Assembly: GCA_007026445.1 (NCBI GenBank)
Contig: VDMD01000026.1
Span: 62,001-126,000, forward strand
Reading direction: 5' to 3'
From: Schizophyllum amplum
Lineage: Eukaryota; Basidiomycota; Agaricomycetes; Agaricales; Schizophyllaceae
Length of the DNA: 64,000 nt
Shown here: piece after piece, positions 11,760 through 22,773 of the stretch
Numbering within the stretch: the stretch's first letter is position 1
How the letters are laid out: each line of letters starts with the position of its first letter
Translations under genes and position numbers: made by a program
Notes under the pieces: generated by a model
The model's database searches: none
Told to the model about the DNA's origin: nothing
The model's input: only the letters and a program-made list of their open reading frames with translations

Positions 11760-13690
11760 TCACCACGCCATCACCCCACCCGCAAGCAGCGCCGCAGCCA
11801 CCGCGACCAGATTGACCGAGACCACAATTCCGGCGTTGCTGTCGCCAGCCCCGTTGTCGCCCGTCGGTGTCGCGGTTGAGCTCGCCAGCGCGACGCCGTC
11901 CTCGTTCGTCTCAAAGGCGCTCATGGTGCCCGTTGGCGCAGCCTCGATAGTAGCTGTACACAAGGGTTAGCATACGTCGTGTGCGCATAGAAACCAAAAT
12001 TGCGCAAAGAAATCAGGGCAACGCGTGGAAAGCAAGACTGCGGCGCGTAGAAAGCAGAACTGCACGTAGGCGCCGAGACTCACAATAGAAATCCCCGCTA
12101 GCCGAAGCTGCTGCGAACGCGGCGCGGTACAGGTCGGCTGCGTCGTCTGGAACTGTAGAGAGCAGCCCGACACGTGGTGCGTCGCGCGACGGATACGCCA
12201 GGTCGCCGAAGTGGTACGCGGACAGGACGCTGTGTATACGGGTCAGTAATGATGCGTCTCACAATCCACACTTCTCGGCAACACCACCAAAAGCCAAATT
12301 TTCAGCATAGAACAAAAGACGCGGCTGACCTCTTCAAGAACGGGATGCCCAGGCTCCAGCTGTATAGGTACCCCTCGCCGATCGCCGGCGTGTCCGTAGC
12401 GGCGATGACCACCGCGCACTCGTCCGTCGAGCCTTCGTACGCCTGCGCGATGAAATCCCGCGGGTCTACCGCGAAGCGCTTGCCTCCGAACTCGAACTCC
12501 AGCGTGTGCGGCTCCGCACAGGAGATAGTATCCCCACCGAGCTTGCCGATGATTGTCTGCACGACATCCGCAGGGCCGCGCAGAAGCGAGTTGCCCGTGT
12601 CGAACAGCGCAGACGGCGCGATGGTGCTGTTCGCGAGCGTGGACTGCGGAAGCTGTTCGCCGTCGAGGTAGACCGCGTCCAAGAAGACCTCCCACGTGAA
12701 CGGGTACTCCTCGTCGGGGGAGTTGCTAGGCGGGCTCAGGCCACCCTGCTCGGCAGCGTACGTGCGCAGGGGCAGCCAGGTGAGGCTATCGTTGCTCACT
12801 CCGGAGGGAAGCTCGCCAAGGGAGAGCATGCCCACGGAGCCGCCGTGGTCGATAGTATCGCGCTGGAGAGTGACAGCAAACATCGGGTCTGCGAGCATGT
12901 CGTTGGCTACCAGACGCGCCACGAATGGACCCTGCGAGTCGTACGACGCGATGACCGAGTCCGTGAGGGCTGAAGACTGCCGGCGGTCGACGTTTCCGCT
13001 GTTCGCCGCGTTCACGAAGACGGTGCGCCAGATGGCGCTGTTAATGGGAAAGCCGAGACCGAATATGCCGGACGAGTCGGTGACAACGACGGAGGTGTTC
13101 GTGCTGTTGATGGCGGCGAAGTACTGATCCTCAAGCTGCAGGCCCGCGACGCTGACGGCGGAGGTGCCGATCAAGCCATCGGCGTGCGTGCCGCTTATAG
13201 AGTCGCCGTATTGGAGTGAGATGGTCAGGCCTTCGTTGCTCGTGAAGGTGTCCTGCGGGTACTGGGCTTGCGTCGTGTTGCAATCCGTACAGCGGTCGGA
13301 TATCACCCAGAGGTCGGCAGAACCGGTGTCTAATTGTCCTCAGAACGGGCGTAGACACAATTGAACGGTAAACGCACCAAGTACCAGCGGCATATCCTGT
13401 CCCCCCACGTTCAATAGTACATTGTACGTTCTGGGGAAAGAGTAAGCACAAGAACCGCGCGCAATTGATGCTACGCACACGTCCAAATAGTCGCCGAGTC
13501 CTATTGCGCCTGTGGACTCGCCACGCTTGCTAAGCTCGGGCGACCTGGAGTGCACGAGAGGCACATGTAGCCCGCCGTTTGTGTGCTGAGCTCGGGGAGG
13601 TATGTCGTATCCGTGCCGCGCAATCGAAGTGTATAAAGGAATGGCGAGCGCAAAGAAAGGAATGCAGGTGAAGAGAAATAGCGCCCGCAT
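11760..13690 (-). CDS. Secreted, probably GPI-anchored, pepsin-like aspartic protease
   Basis: Pepsin-family (A1) endopeptidase predicted to act at the cell surface. Four exons: 13378-13690, 12330-13329, 12084-12229 and 11760-11953, with introns of 48, 100 and 130 nt; the spliced length is 1653 nt (550 residues). The start at ATG 13690 opens a signal peptide (MRALFLFTCIPFFALAIP). The first intron interrupts the codon of the first catalytic Asp; splicing gives DTGSADLWV with Asp about 105. The second catalytic motif is FDTGNS with Asp about 348. The tail is Thr/Ser/Gly-rich, then a hydrophobic end (VNLVAVAAALLAGGVMAW), the layout of a GPI-anchored yapsin-like enzyme or a single-TM protein. The next gene upstream is a co-oriented peptide transporter, which fits peptide nutrition. 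The A1 assignment is secure; substrate and anchor type are inferred. Confidence 0.9.
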
Positions 13691-14278
13691 GATGAAGAGA
13701 AAAGCAGAACCGAGGCCTGCTCGTTGTTGTTGTCCGCGCCAGATCCTGAGCCTGCCTGTGGGTGTCGAAGACAAGGGAAACAATCGGTTCCGTTGGTTCG
13801 CTTGATCGCGCAGTCAATTCAGCAGGGCCGTGACGTTGACAGTGGACCTGCTGCGGTGTTGCAAAGCGACCATCGCACCAGCAAATAGAACGGATGATTG
13901 CAAGAAAGGCGTGTCTATCTTTGAAGCTGCAAGGTTGATATTGAGAGGTGGAGAAAAAAGACAATGAAGAGAACAATGAACTTGCTCCGAATCACATGAC
14001 TTCCACGGGTCAAGGAATTCACTTCCCTAACACGAAGGTCGGAAATCCCACAACTTGAGCGCCTTAGCGCTTTGGCTGCAGAGATGCATGCCCTTCATGA
14101 ACGTCAGAGGGAGCTTCTTGTTATGCGTGGTAAGTGATCCGTTATTAGTTATATACAATTGCGACAATATAATAAGTAAAGCGAGCAGCACAACACCCAA
14201 GCCGGCTACACAAGTACAACAGCCAGTGACCGACATCCGATCGTAAATAAACCATCAAGCGCGTAAAGACGAAGGCAT

Positions 14279-16365
14279 CTATTGCTTTTCTGCCGAGCTC
14301 GCGTCGGGCTGCGAGTCGACGTGGCCCTCGGGCATGTTGTTGAGCTCGTCCTCCTGCGCGTCGAGCTTGCGTACGGACAACCAGTAGAGGATGCCCGCGA
14401 CGAATGCTATGACCGCAACGACGCCGTAGTTCCACACGAGCATAGGGTCCTCCACGAGGGCTGCAAGGCGATCAGCTGACGGCCAACAGACAAGACATAA
14501 CAAGACGTACGCAAAAAGGCCTCGGAGAGAGCATACGCGATTGCGGATGTGAAGAAGAAGACGGCCATAACAAGCGAGCGCATGTTCTTCGGCGCCTTCG
14601 TGAAGGCGTACTCAAGACCGGTAATGGACGCGAAGATCTCGGAGGTCGCGACCAGCACATAACTGCAGTAGACGGTCAGTAGATGCATGGCAGCTACCAC
14701 ACGCAGACGGGACTTACGCGCCAGTCTGCGCCCACACGTTGATGGGCGAGGTGAGCACATTGCCGTCGGCGTCCTTGCAGCTTGCGGCGTAATAGCCACA
14801 CGGGCTCGTCTTGTAGATGTAGTGCTGGAGGGTGGCGGCCCAGATCATGGCCATGCACCCGCATGCGAAGCCGGCGGCCATCTTGCGCAGTGCGGTGAAG
14901 CGGAAGCCGATGGTCTTGAAGAAGGGGTAGATGAGGACGTCGCACAAAGGAATGATGATGAGGATCGCGAAGGGGTCGAGATTGGACAGCACATCGTTCG
15001 GGACGCCGTGCGTGGCCATCGTCGCCGCCTGCGAGGTCAAGTTGTTGTTGATCTGGTTGTATGAGAGCCCTGACATCACGGTCAGCAAGGACCTCGGAGA
15101 CCGCGGAGGAGCAGACACGTACAGAAGATGGGGAACCACAGGAACACGGAGCATGCCTTGAAGCCACGACGAACCTCGTCGACCCAGAAGTCGTCAAAGT
15201 TCATCCAGTGCGGCTTCGTTTGGAGATGGCTGGGCTTGACGCTCTCCCAGAAGTCGTCAGCGCGGAGGTTCTTGTACGTCTTGATCGGGTTGAGAGACCA
15301 ACGGCCCTTCGCGGCGAAGACCCAGAGCTTGAGTGCACGCGCAAGCACGGACTCCGTGGGGGGCGTGCGCACATACTTGTTGCGGCCAATGAACAGGATG
15401 AAGGGGCACATGAAGAATACCGCCGTCGGGAGCGTGTACGCGAGCCAGAACCCAACGTACTTCTCCGCGTACGCCATGCCGATCTGGCCAATGAGAGCAC
15501 CGATGTTGATGAAGAAGTAGAAGTACTGCAACAACATCAGCTACGCGCCGCGACGATGAACGCCGTGCTCACCATGTACATACGCGAGACGGTGAATGCG
15601 GGGTCGACGATCACGCGCGATCCGTCAGCATTGACGCGGATGAAGAGCTTGTTGCGCGTATACTGCTCGGCCACCAGCGGGGAGATGTTCGCCTTGAACA
15701 TGCCGGTGCCCAATCCCATGATGATCAAGGCGATGACGAAGCACGCCAGGGCCGATTGCTGCTTCTCAATAACGCCTGGGATGGCGGATATGATGAGGAT
15801 GATATGCCCGAGCATAGCGACGACGACCCCAACACAGATCGTGTTGTACCGACCCCACTTCGCATCGGCGAGGTAGGCGCCCCAGAGGGGAGTGATGTAG
15901 CACCACATGGAGTAGAAGGTGGTGAGACCCGTCGAGGTCTGCTGGCCCATGCCAAGCGCACCGGACTGGCCATCCGTTCCACCAGCACCGGTGCGCGAGT
16001 CGGGGGGGAGCGACTGTTGTATGAAGTTGGTGAAGACGACGCTGCAGCCGTAGAAGGAGAACCGCTCGGCCATCTCGACGGCGGCGATCACTGTCGTTCG
16101 TCAGCGATAAAGCCTCGTCAAGGCACTGGGGGAACTCACAGTAAGAGGCCCATGGAAGGGTGTCAGAGACGCGGACGAGCGTGGCGAGCTCCTCCTCCGT
16201 CGGGTACTCCAATCCCTCGTCTGCGTCGGGAACGTCGTGCACGCTCGACAGCTCATGCTTGTCGATGCCATCGAGCTGCGCATTCTTCTCGTTCTGCGCG
16301 TCGACCTTCGCCGTCTCAGCGAGAGCGAGGTCGATATCGTCCTGGGCGCGCGCGATGGCTGCCAT
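14279..16365 (-). CDS. POT/PTR2-family proton-coupled peptide transporter
   Basis: Plasma-membrane oligopeptide/H+ symporter of the POT (PTR2) family. Six exons: 16140-16365, 15573-16090, 15123-15525, 14718-15069, 14511-14662 and 14279-14460. Introns are 47-55 nt with clean GT-AG ends; spliced length 1833 nt, 610 residues, normal for fungal PTR2 proteins. Family marks are the ExxER motif in TM1 (EMAERFSFYG, residues about 81-85), the TM2-3 region WGAYLADAKWGRYNTI, the PTR2 signature YFYFFINIGALIG directly after the second intron, and SYNQINNNLTSQ late in the protein. About 12 hydrophobic segments are visible. The N-terminal 70 residues are acidic and cytosolic. The stop at 14279 follows an acidic tail. 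The protease at 11760-13690 lies just downstream on the same strand. Confidence 0.93.
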
Positions 16366-16429
16366 TGCAACTCTGCGGGAATGGGGGAGAGAGCGGGGAC
16401 TAGAATCAGGCGCAGTCCCGTCCACCTGA

Positions 16430-16436
16430 TTATATA
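16430..16436 (-). promoter_or_regulatory. Probable TATA box for the peptide transporter
   Basis: On the minus strand the sequence reads TATATAA about 65 nt before the transporter ATG at 16365, a usual distance for a basidiomycete core promoter. Confidence 0.45.
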
Positions 16437-17815
16437 GAAGCCGCATCCACTCACCACACGATCCATTTTGTTACAGAGCGTGTACTTTGATCAGCGACGG
16501 CGGGCTAAACTTAGACCATACGTATTGCGGTTCAGTTGCGGGGTCCGCAAGCAGGTGGTCTCTTATCGATATCTCTCCTCGGACCAAAGAGATGCTTCAC
16601 ATGCACCAGCGAGGGATAGGCTGTAGGCCGCAGTCGCAGACCGTTCGCAGAGAGATGCACAGAGTCGGCGAGCGACGCGGCGCTTCCAGGCTGAACGTTC
16701 TGAAGACGATGATATTCGTTTCCACAGTTCCGCAGAACTTGCGCCATCGCACGCATCCAGAGCATGTGGAAGAGCGGAGGAAAAGAGACGGAAAAGTTCA
16801 AATTTTTGATGCCGCCGGATCACATTGTCACGTGGAGATCACGTTTTGCCCACCTCCGGAGTCCGAATGATGAATCCTGTCGCCGTCCGCCCTGGCCCCT
16901 GACTTTGTCATTCGTCGTCGAAGTTTACCGGCATCGCAAGATGTTCGCCCATGGACCATAGTTTGCCATGTGCTTGCCACCTCTCGACACTCTCTCACAG
17001 CTAGACAGCCTCCGAACCTGGACCCCTGGGCTTCCTCTGAGTCTATGCCTGCTGCTTGACAGTGCGGTCATGCGCCTCTGAATCGGCCGGGCATCGGACG
17101 GCCTCTATGTTAGACTTACCTCGGCGCCATCCAGACGTCGTAAGAGCGTCATGCATTGAGCCACACGTCGAGCTCCAGCTTCAAATCCTCGTCAGAATCC
17201 GTCTACTCCGCGTACTATCTGTGGGGTCCAAAAAAGGTCCATTGCTCTACGTAGTTATCTACGGGCGACAGCGAAGCATCTACGACGATAATAGTATCGC
17301 AGTTTATTGGCCCCCGTGACGGCCGTTCTCGCTTTGGAAACCCAGAAGGGGGCTATGTGGACACCTCGACTTTGCTTCGTCCTGGCCAGAAAAGTGGTCA
17401 GTGAGCAAGCCCCCAGCCCACGTTTTGTCTCACCGGTGCCGTCCGTTGCAAGTCCGTTGCCTCCAGCTCCGCGGCCTCGCTCAGAGCCGATCGTCTCTCT
17501 TCGTCTCTTCGGCGCGACATGCCGGCCGCAGCGGCATATGCCCCAGACGCCTCTGATGATCCTTGTCAACGGACTACTTCGTGAATCTCGACGTTCATAA
17601 GACGTTCGGCAGGCTTGCGCTTTGGGTGAACTCGAGACTGATTTTCAAGGTCTATGCTCTCCGAGCCCCTTCAAGGTCAAGTTCGATGGACGATCATCGG
17701 AAGCGGAGCTGTGAAGCTCATAGCGTTCGATTTGCTTCCTTCCCGAGACGCAGGTCGCCGGCACGCGATTGCTTCCATGCCATTCGAGGCCAGCCGTCCT
17801 GGAGAGCATCGCGGT
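16437..17815. other. Intergenic stretch, no gene recognised
   Basis: Holds the promoter side of the peptide transporter and several short frames without protein character. No repeat or RNA gene is seen. Confidence 0.5.
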
Positions 17816-18530
17816 TCTGGGACGACAAATCCGCCGTCCGCCGATCCGGCGGATGATGGCGGATGATGGCGGATGATGGCGGACACACGTGGTGAGACGA
17901 TGACGGCGCGCAAGTCCTTTTCAAGGTCCTGGACGCCGTGTGCGACGTCCTGCAAGGCCGAAGACTCCCAAAATGCTATGGCCGGCTTCCAGGAAGCTCG
18001 AGGGTCGCCACGGTCTCGTTGTCAGGGTATGTAGGGGTGATCCTGGGGTGATCGGCGCTTTTGCTTTAAGGTTGCCTTTTTGGGTGAATCTCTTGTTCTT
18101 ACAGACACGTGTAACGGTGCAGCGATATAGTATAACACCTGAAGGCCTGATAGTTTGAGCTGGAAACTACAGAGGGGCTCAGTAGATGGTCTCTGCCATG
18201 GGAGGTCTTTGTGAAGAGCCTCCGCGAAGGGTCCGCGCAGACTCTTCACAAAGACTCTCCGCGGAGACCCCATCCACCCTTGTACTCTCCGCTGTTGACA
18301 ATGTGAGCGCTACGACTAGTGGCGAGTGCTTATATACGTTGATAGGCCTCCCGATAATACATATCAGTGCACTTTGTACTGTAGGAAGGTTTTGGCGTCT
18401 TTCGGGAGTCTTCGTGGAGAGTCTGCGGAGGGTCTCCGCGGAGAGTCCGTGGTGTCTCTGCGAAGGGTCTGCGCCACGTGTGTCCGCCATCATCCGCCGA
18501 ATCGGCGGACGGCGGATTTGTCGTCCCAGA
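17816..18530. mobile_element. MITE-like element with ~57-77 nt terminal inverted repeats
   Basis: The left end (17816-17892) begins 'tctgggacgacaaatccgcc'. The right end (18474-18530) is its inverted complement, nearly perfect over 57 nt. The left arm is 20 nt longer because a 10-nt unit 'ggatgatggc' is present three times instead of once. The ~580-nt interior has no transposase. It does hold internal inverted and direct repeats around 18200-18270 and 18410-18470, including 'tctttgtgaagag' and its complement. A third, lone copy of the end lies at 60364-60419. No clear target-site duplication is seen, so the exact outer borders are uncertain. Confidence 0.7.
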
Positions 18531-19690
18531 TCTCCTGACTTCTGGAGCCGTCCGAGTCGGGACCGTGTCGGACTTTCTCCCCTTCGGACGAGCGCACCGA
18601 AGGCACAGACACTCATGTCGAAGTCAAATTTCGATGCTGCAGGTCACTGGTACGGTCTACGTTCCTCGATCCACCACTTGCTTACTGAATATATAATCGC
18701 TCAGTAAGGCGCCAAGAGCGCCCCACTTTACGCGTACGGACCAGACCCGTCACCCCAGCCGCAGTGGCGCGGCTTCGATTGCGTGCCACTCACGCTCCTG
18801 GAGCTTTGCGCCATTCAGTGGGACTTGTTACGCTTCTCCTGCGTATGTGGCAAGTACTTTGGAGCCTTGACGTTCAAGTCAGCTTTTTCATCCTCTCGTC
18901 CATCTTACGAATTGCCGGAGGAAGGTTCGAGCTGGGTTCGAGTTCATTCGGTGCATGAAGTCATTGATGATTGGTGCGAATTGCCTGCCAGGCGTAAGGC
19001 ATTCTGTCCATGTCACGGCGTCATCTCGCGCCTGTTCTCGGATGCCCGCGATGCATACATAGAGTTATATGTGACTCGCAACAAAAGACTTGGCCACGAA
19101 ACGTATGTGAATTGTACAGAAGTGGAATCTTGAATCTTGATCAAGTTCAACTGTCGGCCTTGTGCGACGTGCGTGACCTGTGCGTGACTTCGAGCACGCC
19201 CAAAGTTCCCACGCGGGATACTTCCCAGAAATCAGAACAGAATCAGAATCCTCTGCCCATTGATCATGTTCAGCGGTGACCCTACTGTACTCCCCTTGAC
19301 TGTCTAGCTGTCATCTGAACTTGATCTCATGCTCATATACGCGAGAGGAACGTACCTCCTGGAGGCCTAGGAGGGAGATATCTGGGTCACGAACTTTCGG
19401 ACGCGCTCCTCAGCGGCGTCATCGCCTTACTTCCTCGCGCGCGCTACTCGATGCATTTGCTCATATCCCAGCTCTATGACACCTGATATGAGGAAGCTGC
19501 TCGTAATGGCTATGAGGAAGACGAGCCGAGCGTCATCGAAGCAGATGAGGAGCGGTGCTTAGAGCACAAATCTCACACGGACTTAGTTGTGCGTCTTTAT
19601 ACTACCCCTGTACTACCCCGCTCGTGAATCGTACTGAGTATATTGTGAACATAGATTACTTCATTGCAAAATTTGAACTTCCTTCGGAAA
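18531..19690. other. Intergenic stretch with one unassigned open frame
   Basis: An open frame of 116 codons on the plus strand (18783-19133) has a Cys-rich middle but no recognised domain and no supporting context. I do not call it a gene. The rest contains nothing I can identify; the right end is downstream of the F-box gene. Confidence 0.4.
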
Positions 19691-21319
19691 CTATTGAGGT
19701 ACCTCCACCTCCGTCGGCGGGCATGAGCCAGGCCACCATGCATACACCTCCACACCCCGCTTCTCGATGAGTTTGTCCACGGCACAGAACGCTTGCGAGC
19801 AGCGTCCTTGCGCCATGAGCGAGACAACCTCCAGAGCCGAACAGCTGGCCTGTTGATTGGTGCGGCTTCGGATGACGGACATGTAGGCCTCCTCGGCGTC
19901 GGTCGCCCATTGCATCGACCCATCATACGTCAAATGCAGGTATTTCAACTCGGGCAGGATGCGACGACTCTCCTCGTACGCCAGCTCCCACAACATATCC
20001 GCGCGCACCCGGCCGTCGACGTTCGCCCACTGCGTCACTACCATCAACTCGGTCGCCGGCATGTGTGCCCACAGCTCGCGTAAATTCGTCGCGCTTATAT
20101 CGGCAAACGCTACGATGAACTGCAGAATGTGTGTACCATGCCCTCGACAGCAGATGAAACGCCTGACGTTATCCAGCTCGGTGTCCAACAAAATTGTCAA
20201 CAACGTTGTCAAATGCGGAGCGTCGACGATATCGAGGAGGGCACTGGTTCCCTCGCCAATTTCGAGGTGCAGGAGGTTTGGAAGCGTGATCACTGTGCGA
20301 GGAAGAGGCGCTTCAGTGACTTGCAGAAACACCTTTAGCGTCACGAGCCGGTGGCAGCGCTCAAGAACTGGCAGAAAGTCGGCCAAGCTCGTATTGCTGG
20401 TGCAGTCCTGTATCAGCAATAGGACGAGCTGCTCCCATGGTGCGTGAAACTTCTGAGGGCCGCCGAGGTTGGTGAGGTATAGCTCTTCGACACACGGGGC
20501 ATGGATGGTGTTCCGCCTGCCCTTCCGCGGCGCCATGCGACCCTCAAGATCGATAACGCGAGGGCGAGTGTAGGAGAGGCAGAATCCACCGTGAGCTCGC
20601 CCGTCCGTCATTGTCTGCGTCATTTGATCCACCTGCGACGCCATAGCCGCCCATCTCCGCCTCTGGCGCTGCGAGCACTTCTTGTCGAAGTCTTCATGGA
20701 CGGTAAGGCAGAGCTGCCATGTCCCTACGCGTCTTGAAAAGCTCTCCAGGATAGCCACGCGGTGCTTTGAAGCAGGGAACTTCTCGGTGTAGTTCACCTC
20801 TGACCAGAGCTTGCCCATCGCGATCGCAACCGCGCGCCAGTGGTTCGAAACACACGCTATGCGGATACGAACGCGCAGACACTCGGCAGGATCATCGTCG
20901 TCGGCCGCCAGCACAAAAATATCCTGCAGCAGCTCTACGGGCAGGAGGCGGACGGGGGCACAGATAGCTGCCCGCAAGCACTGTCGCAGGAAAAGAGCGT
21001 TGCCGCGAGTGAAGTACTCGGCCCAGCCTTCCATTTCGATGAGCAGAAGCATATTCATCGTCATTTTCCGCAGATGTTGGTTGTCCATGATGTTATGGAT
21101 GGTCATGCGGCGCGCGTTCTCTGGACATGGGAAGGTGCCACTGCGAAGCTCGTTGACGAGGATACCGTTGATCATCCATCGCTCGATGTTTTCCACATTC
21201 TCCGTCTTGCCGTTCCGAGGGTGTAGAAACTCGCACAATTCCTTGTATGTGCCGTCGCTTGTCCACCCATATAGGCGGTCTCGAAGGCCCATGTCCCAGA
21301 CAGAGGATATCCGGTCCAT
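19691..21319 (-). CDS. F-box-like protein
   Basis: Intronless frame of 542 residues. The start is taken at ATG 21319, the first in-frame ATG. The F-box core is at about residues 118-170: PVRLLPVELLQDIFVLA, then an acidic stretch, then RIACVSNHWRAVAIAMGKLW. This is the pattern of the very large Agaricomycete F-box family. The C-terminal 350 residues are leucine-rich and irregular (LPNLLHLEIGEG, LRELWAHMP), as in the degenerate LRR part of such proteins. Family members are thought to be SCF ubiquitin-ligase substrate adaptors; the target here is unknown. An extra helical segment of over 100 residues precedes the F-box, which is longer than usual, so the true start could be further downstream. 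Confidence 0.8.
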   Translation of the reverse strand: MDRISSVWDMGLRDRLYGWTSDGTYKELCEFLHPRNGKTENVENIERWMINGILVNELRSGTFPCPENARRMTIHNIMDNQHLRKMTMNMLLLIEMEGWAEYFTRGNALFLRQCLRAAICAPVRLLPVELLQDIFVLAADDDDPAECLRVRIRIACVSNHWRAVAIAMGKLWSEVNYTEKFPASKHRVAILESFSRRVGTWQLCLTVHEDFDKKCSQRQRRRWAAMASQVDQMTQTMTDGRAHGGFCLSYTRPRVIDLEGRMAPRKGRRNTIHAPCVEELYLTNLGGPQKFHAPWEQLVLLLIQDCTSNTSLADFLPVLERCHRLVTLKVFLQVTEAPLPRTVITLPNLLHLEIGEGTSALLDIVDAPHLTTLLTILLDTELDNVRRFICCRGHGTHILQFIVAFADISATNLRELWAHMPATELMVVTQWANVDGRVRADMLWELAYEESRRILPELKYLHLTYDGSMQWATDAEEAYMSVIRSRTNQQASCSALEVVSLMAQGRCSQAFCAVDKLIEKRGVEVYAWWPGSCPPTEVEVPQ

Positions 21320-22773
21320 AGTAGTGTCTGGAATGCCATTAGCTGCGTTCGGAGACTTTGAACTGCTGCGCACTGTAGATTGTTCTCATTCCACCACTGT
21401 GAGCTTGCCAAATTAGATGAGCGTGGCAGTCGCTAGTTGCTGGCAGTTGAAGATGAAAAGCAAAGGAACGATTGTGCATCATGTATTGGTACACAAAGTC
21501 ACGTTACGGCGGGCCCGAACGTGTCACATGACCTGCTCGTGACACGTTGTTTCTTTAGCCTTAAAACTAGCATCGCAACCTTTCATTCCACTTCGATGTT
21601 AGGTTCATGATTGATAGTGGTGATCATAGCTTATATCTGCTAGTCTGCTATATTGCATGTTGGAGTCAATCTAACAACGAAGTTCAATGCCTTCTGTGGA
21701 ATTCTGGTCGAGGTTGGGTCGAGGAACTTGTTTAGGATAGTCACTGGTAGTCGGAGGCAACGAAGTGCGGGATGCGATTCATAAAGCGTAGTATTTGTGG
21801 ATCCTTTCACCGTAGGATTTGTACATGCAGGATCAACGGTCATAAGATATGCATGCAGCTAAGTGGCATACGCAGCTCTCATCCTTGACAATGGTCGTCG
21901 TCTTACGGTCTAGCAGTAATTCGCACTCGTCAAGCTCAGCGGAAGCTGCTTGACCGAATACAAGACCTTACGACTCTCCTTACTTATACCTATACTTGAG
22001 CAAGGATAAGAAATGACAACGGTATAAAGACACTATGTAAGAGGTGATCCGAGAGCGTGATATTCTGCCGGCCTTATCAAGACGCTTCACAAGACTCTAC
22101 ACATGGTGCCGAGAAAGGGTAACTTTATCTCTTTACTCCATAGGTTATGCGCCGTTCATATAGATCCTCCTCCGAGTCCCTTATGCCACAAATGTGTCGG
22201 TCTACCCAGCCGACATCCGCCGAACGGGATCTGCCATACAGGCGCCCAGGACTGTTCGCAACACGCCACGTCGGCACGGCAGCCGGGAACTTGTTCATAG
22301 AAATGTACCACCTGGGCTAGGGACATGTCCTACAAACGACTGAACGACCCCCCGAGGCTCCAGCACGGTGCTGAGCGTGAGCAGAGACACGAAGTTGTTT
22401 ACGCACTGGTTCCGACATTGTCGTGCACCACAGTTTCCTCTTGACAACGTCGTACATCCGACCGGCGACAATGTGAACAATCACTGAAAGACGGATGACG
22501 GATACAAGCACAATAAATCCTGCATAAATAGCTACAGATGAGCGTATCCATCGTGGGCATCAGGTTCGTGAATGCGTGCGCACACAGTATGTACCGAGTC
22601 TGTCCAATTCCGAAGCACCAACTCTGACTCGCTCGCGGCTTATAGTCTGCCACTCACCGACGGCTTCGTATCCCTCCCACAGCCTACACACGGCTCGCAG
22701 CCCAGTACCCGCGCCTTGCCTCATACCCGGCCGCGCCTCGCGATCTGTCCGGGCCTGATGGTTCACCCACGCC
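21320..22773. other. Intergenic stretch, no gene recognised
   Basis: Lower G+C than the flanking genes. Only short frames are present and none is convincing. It separates the 5' side of the F-box gene from the 3' end of the DUF300 gene. Confidence 0.5.

Noticed and set aside
17860..17890. Three 'ggatgatggc' units as a CRISPR-like or minisatellite array
   Set aside because: There are no spacers and only three units, inside the arm of a terminal inverted repeat.
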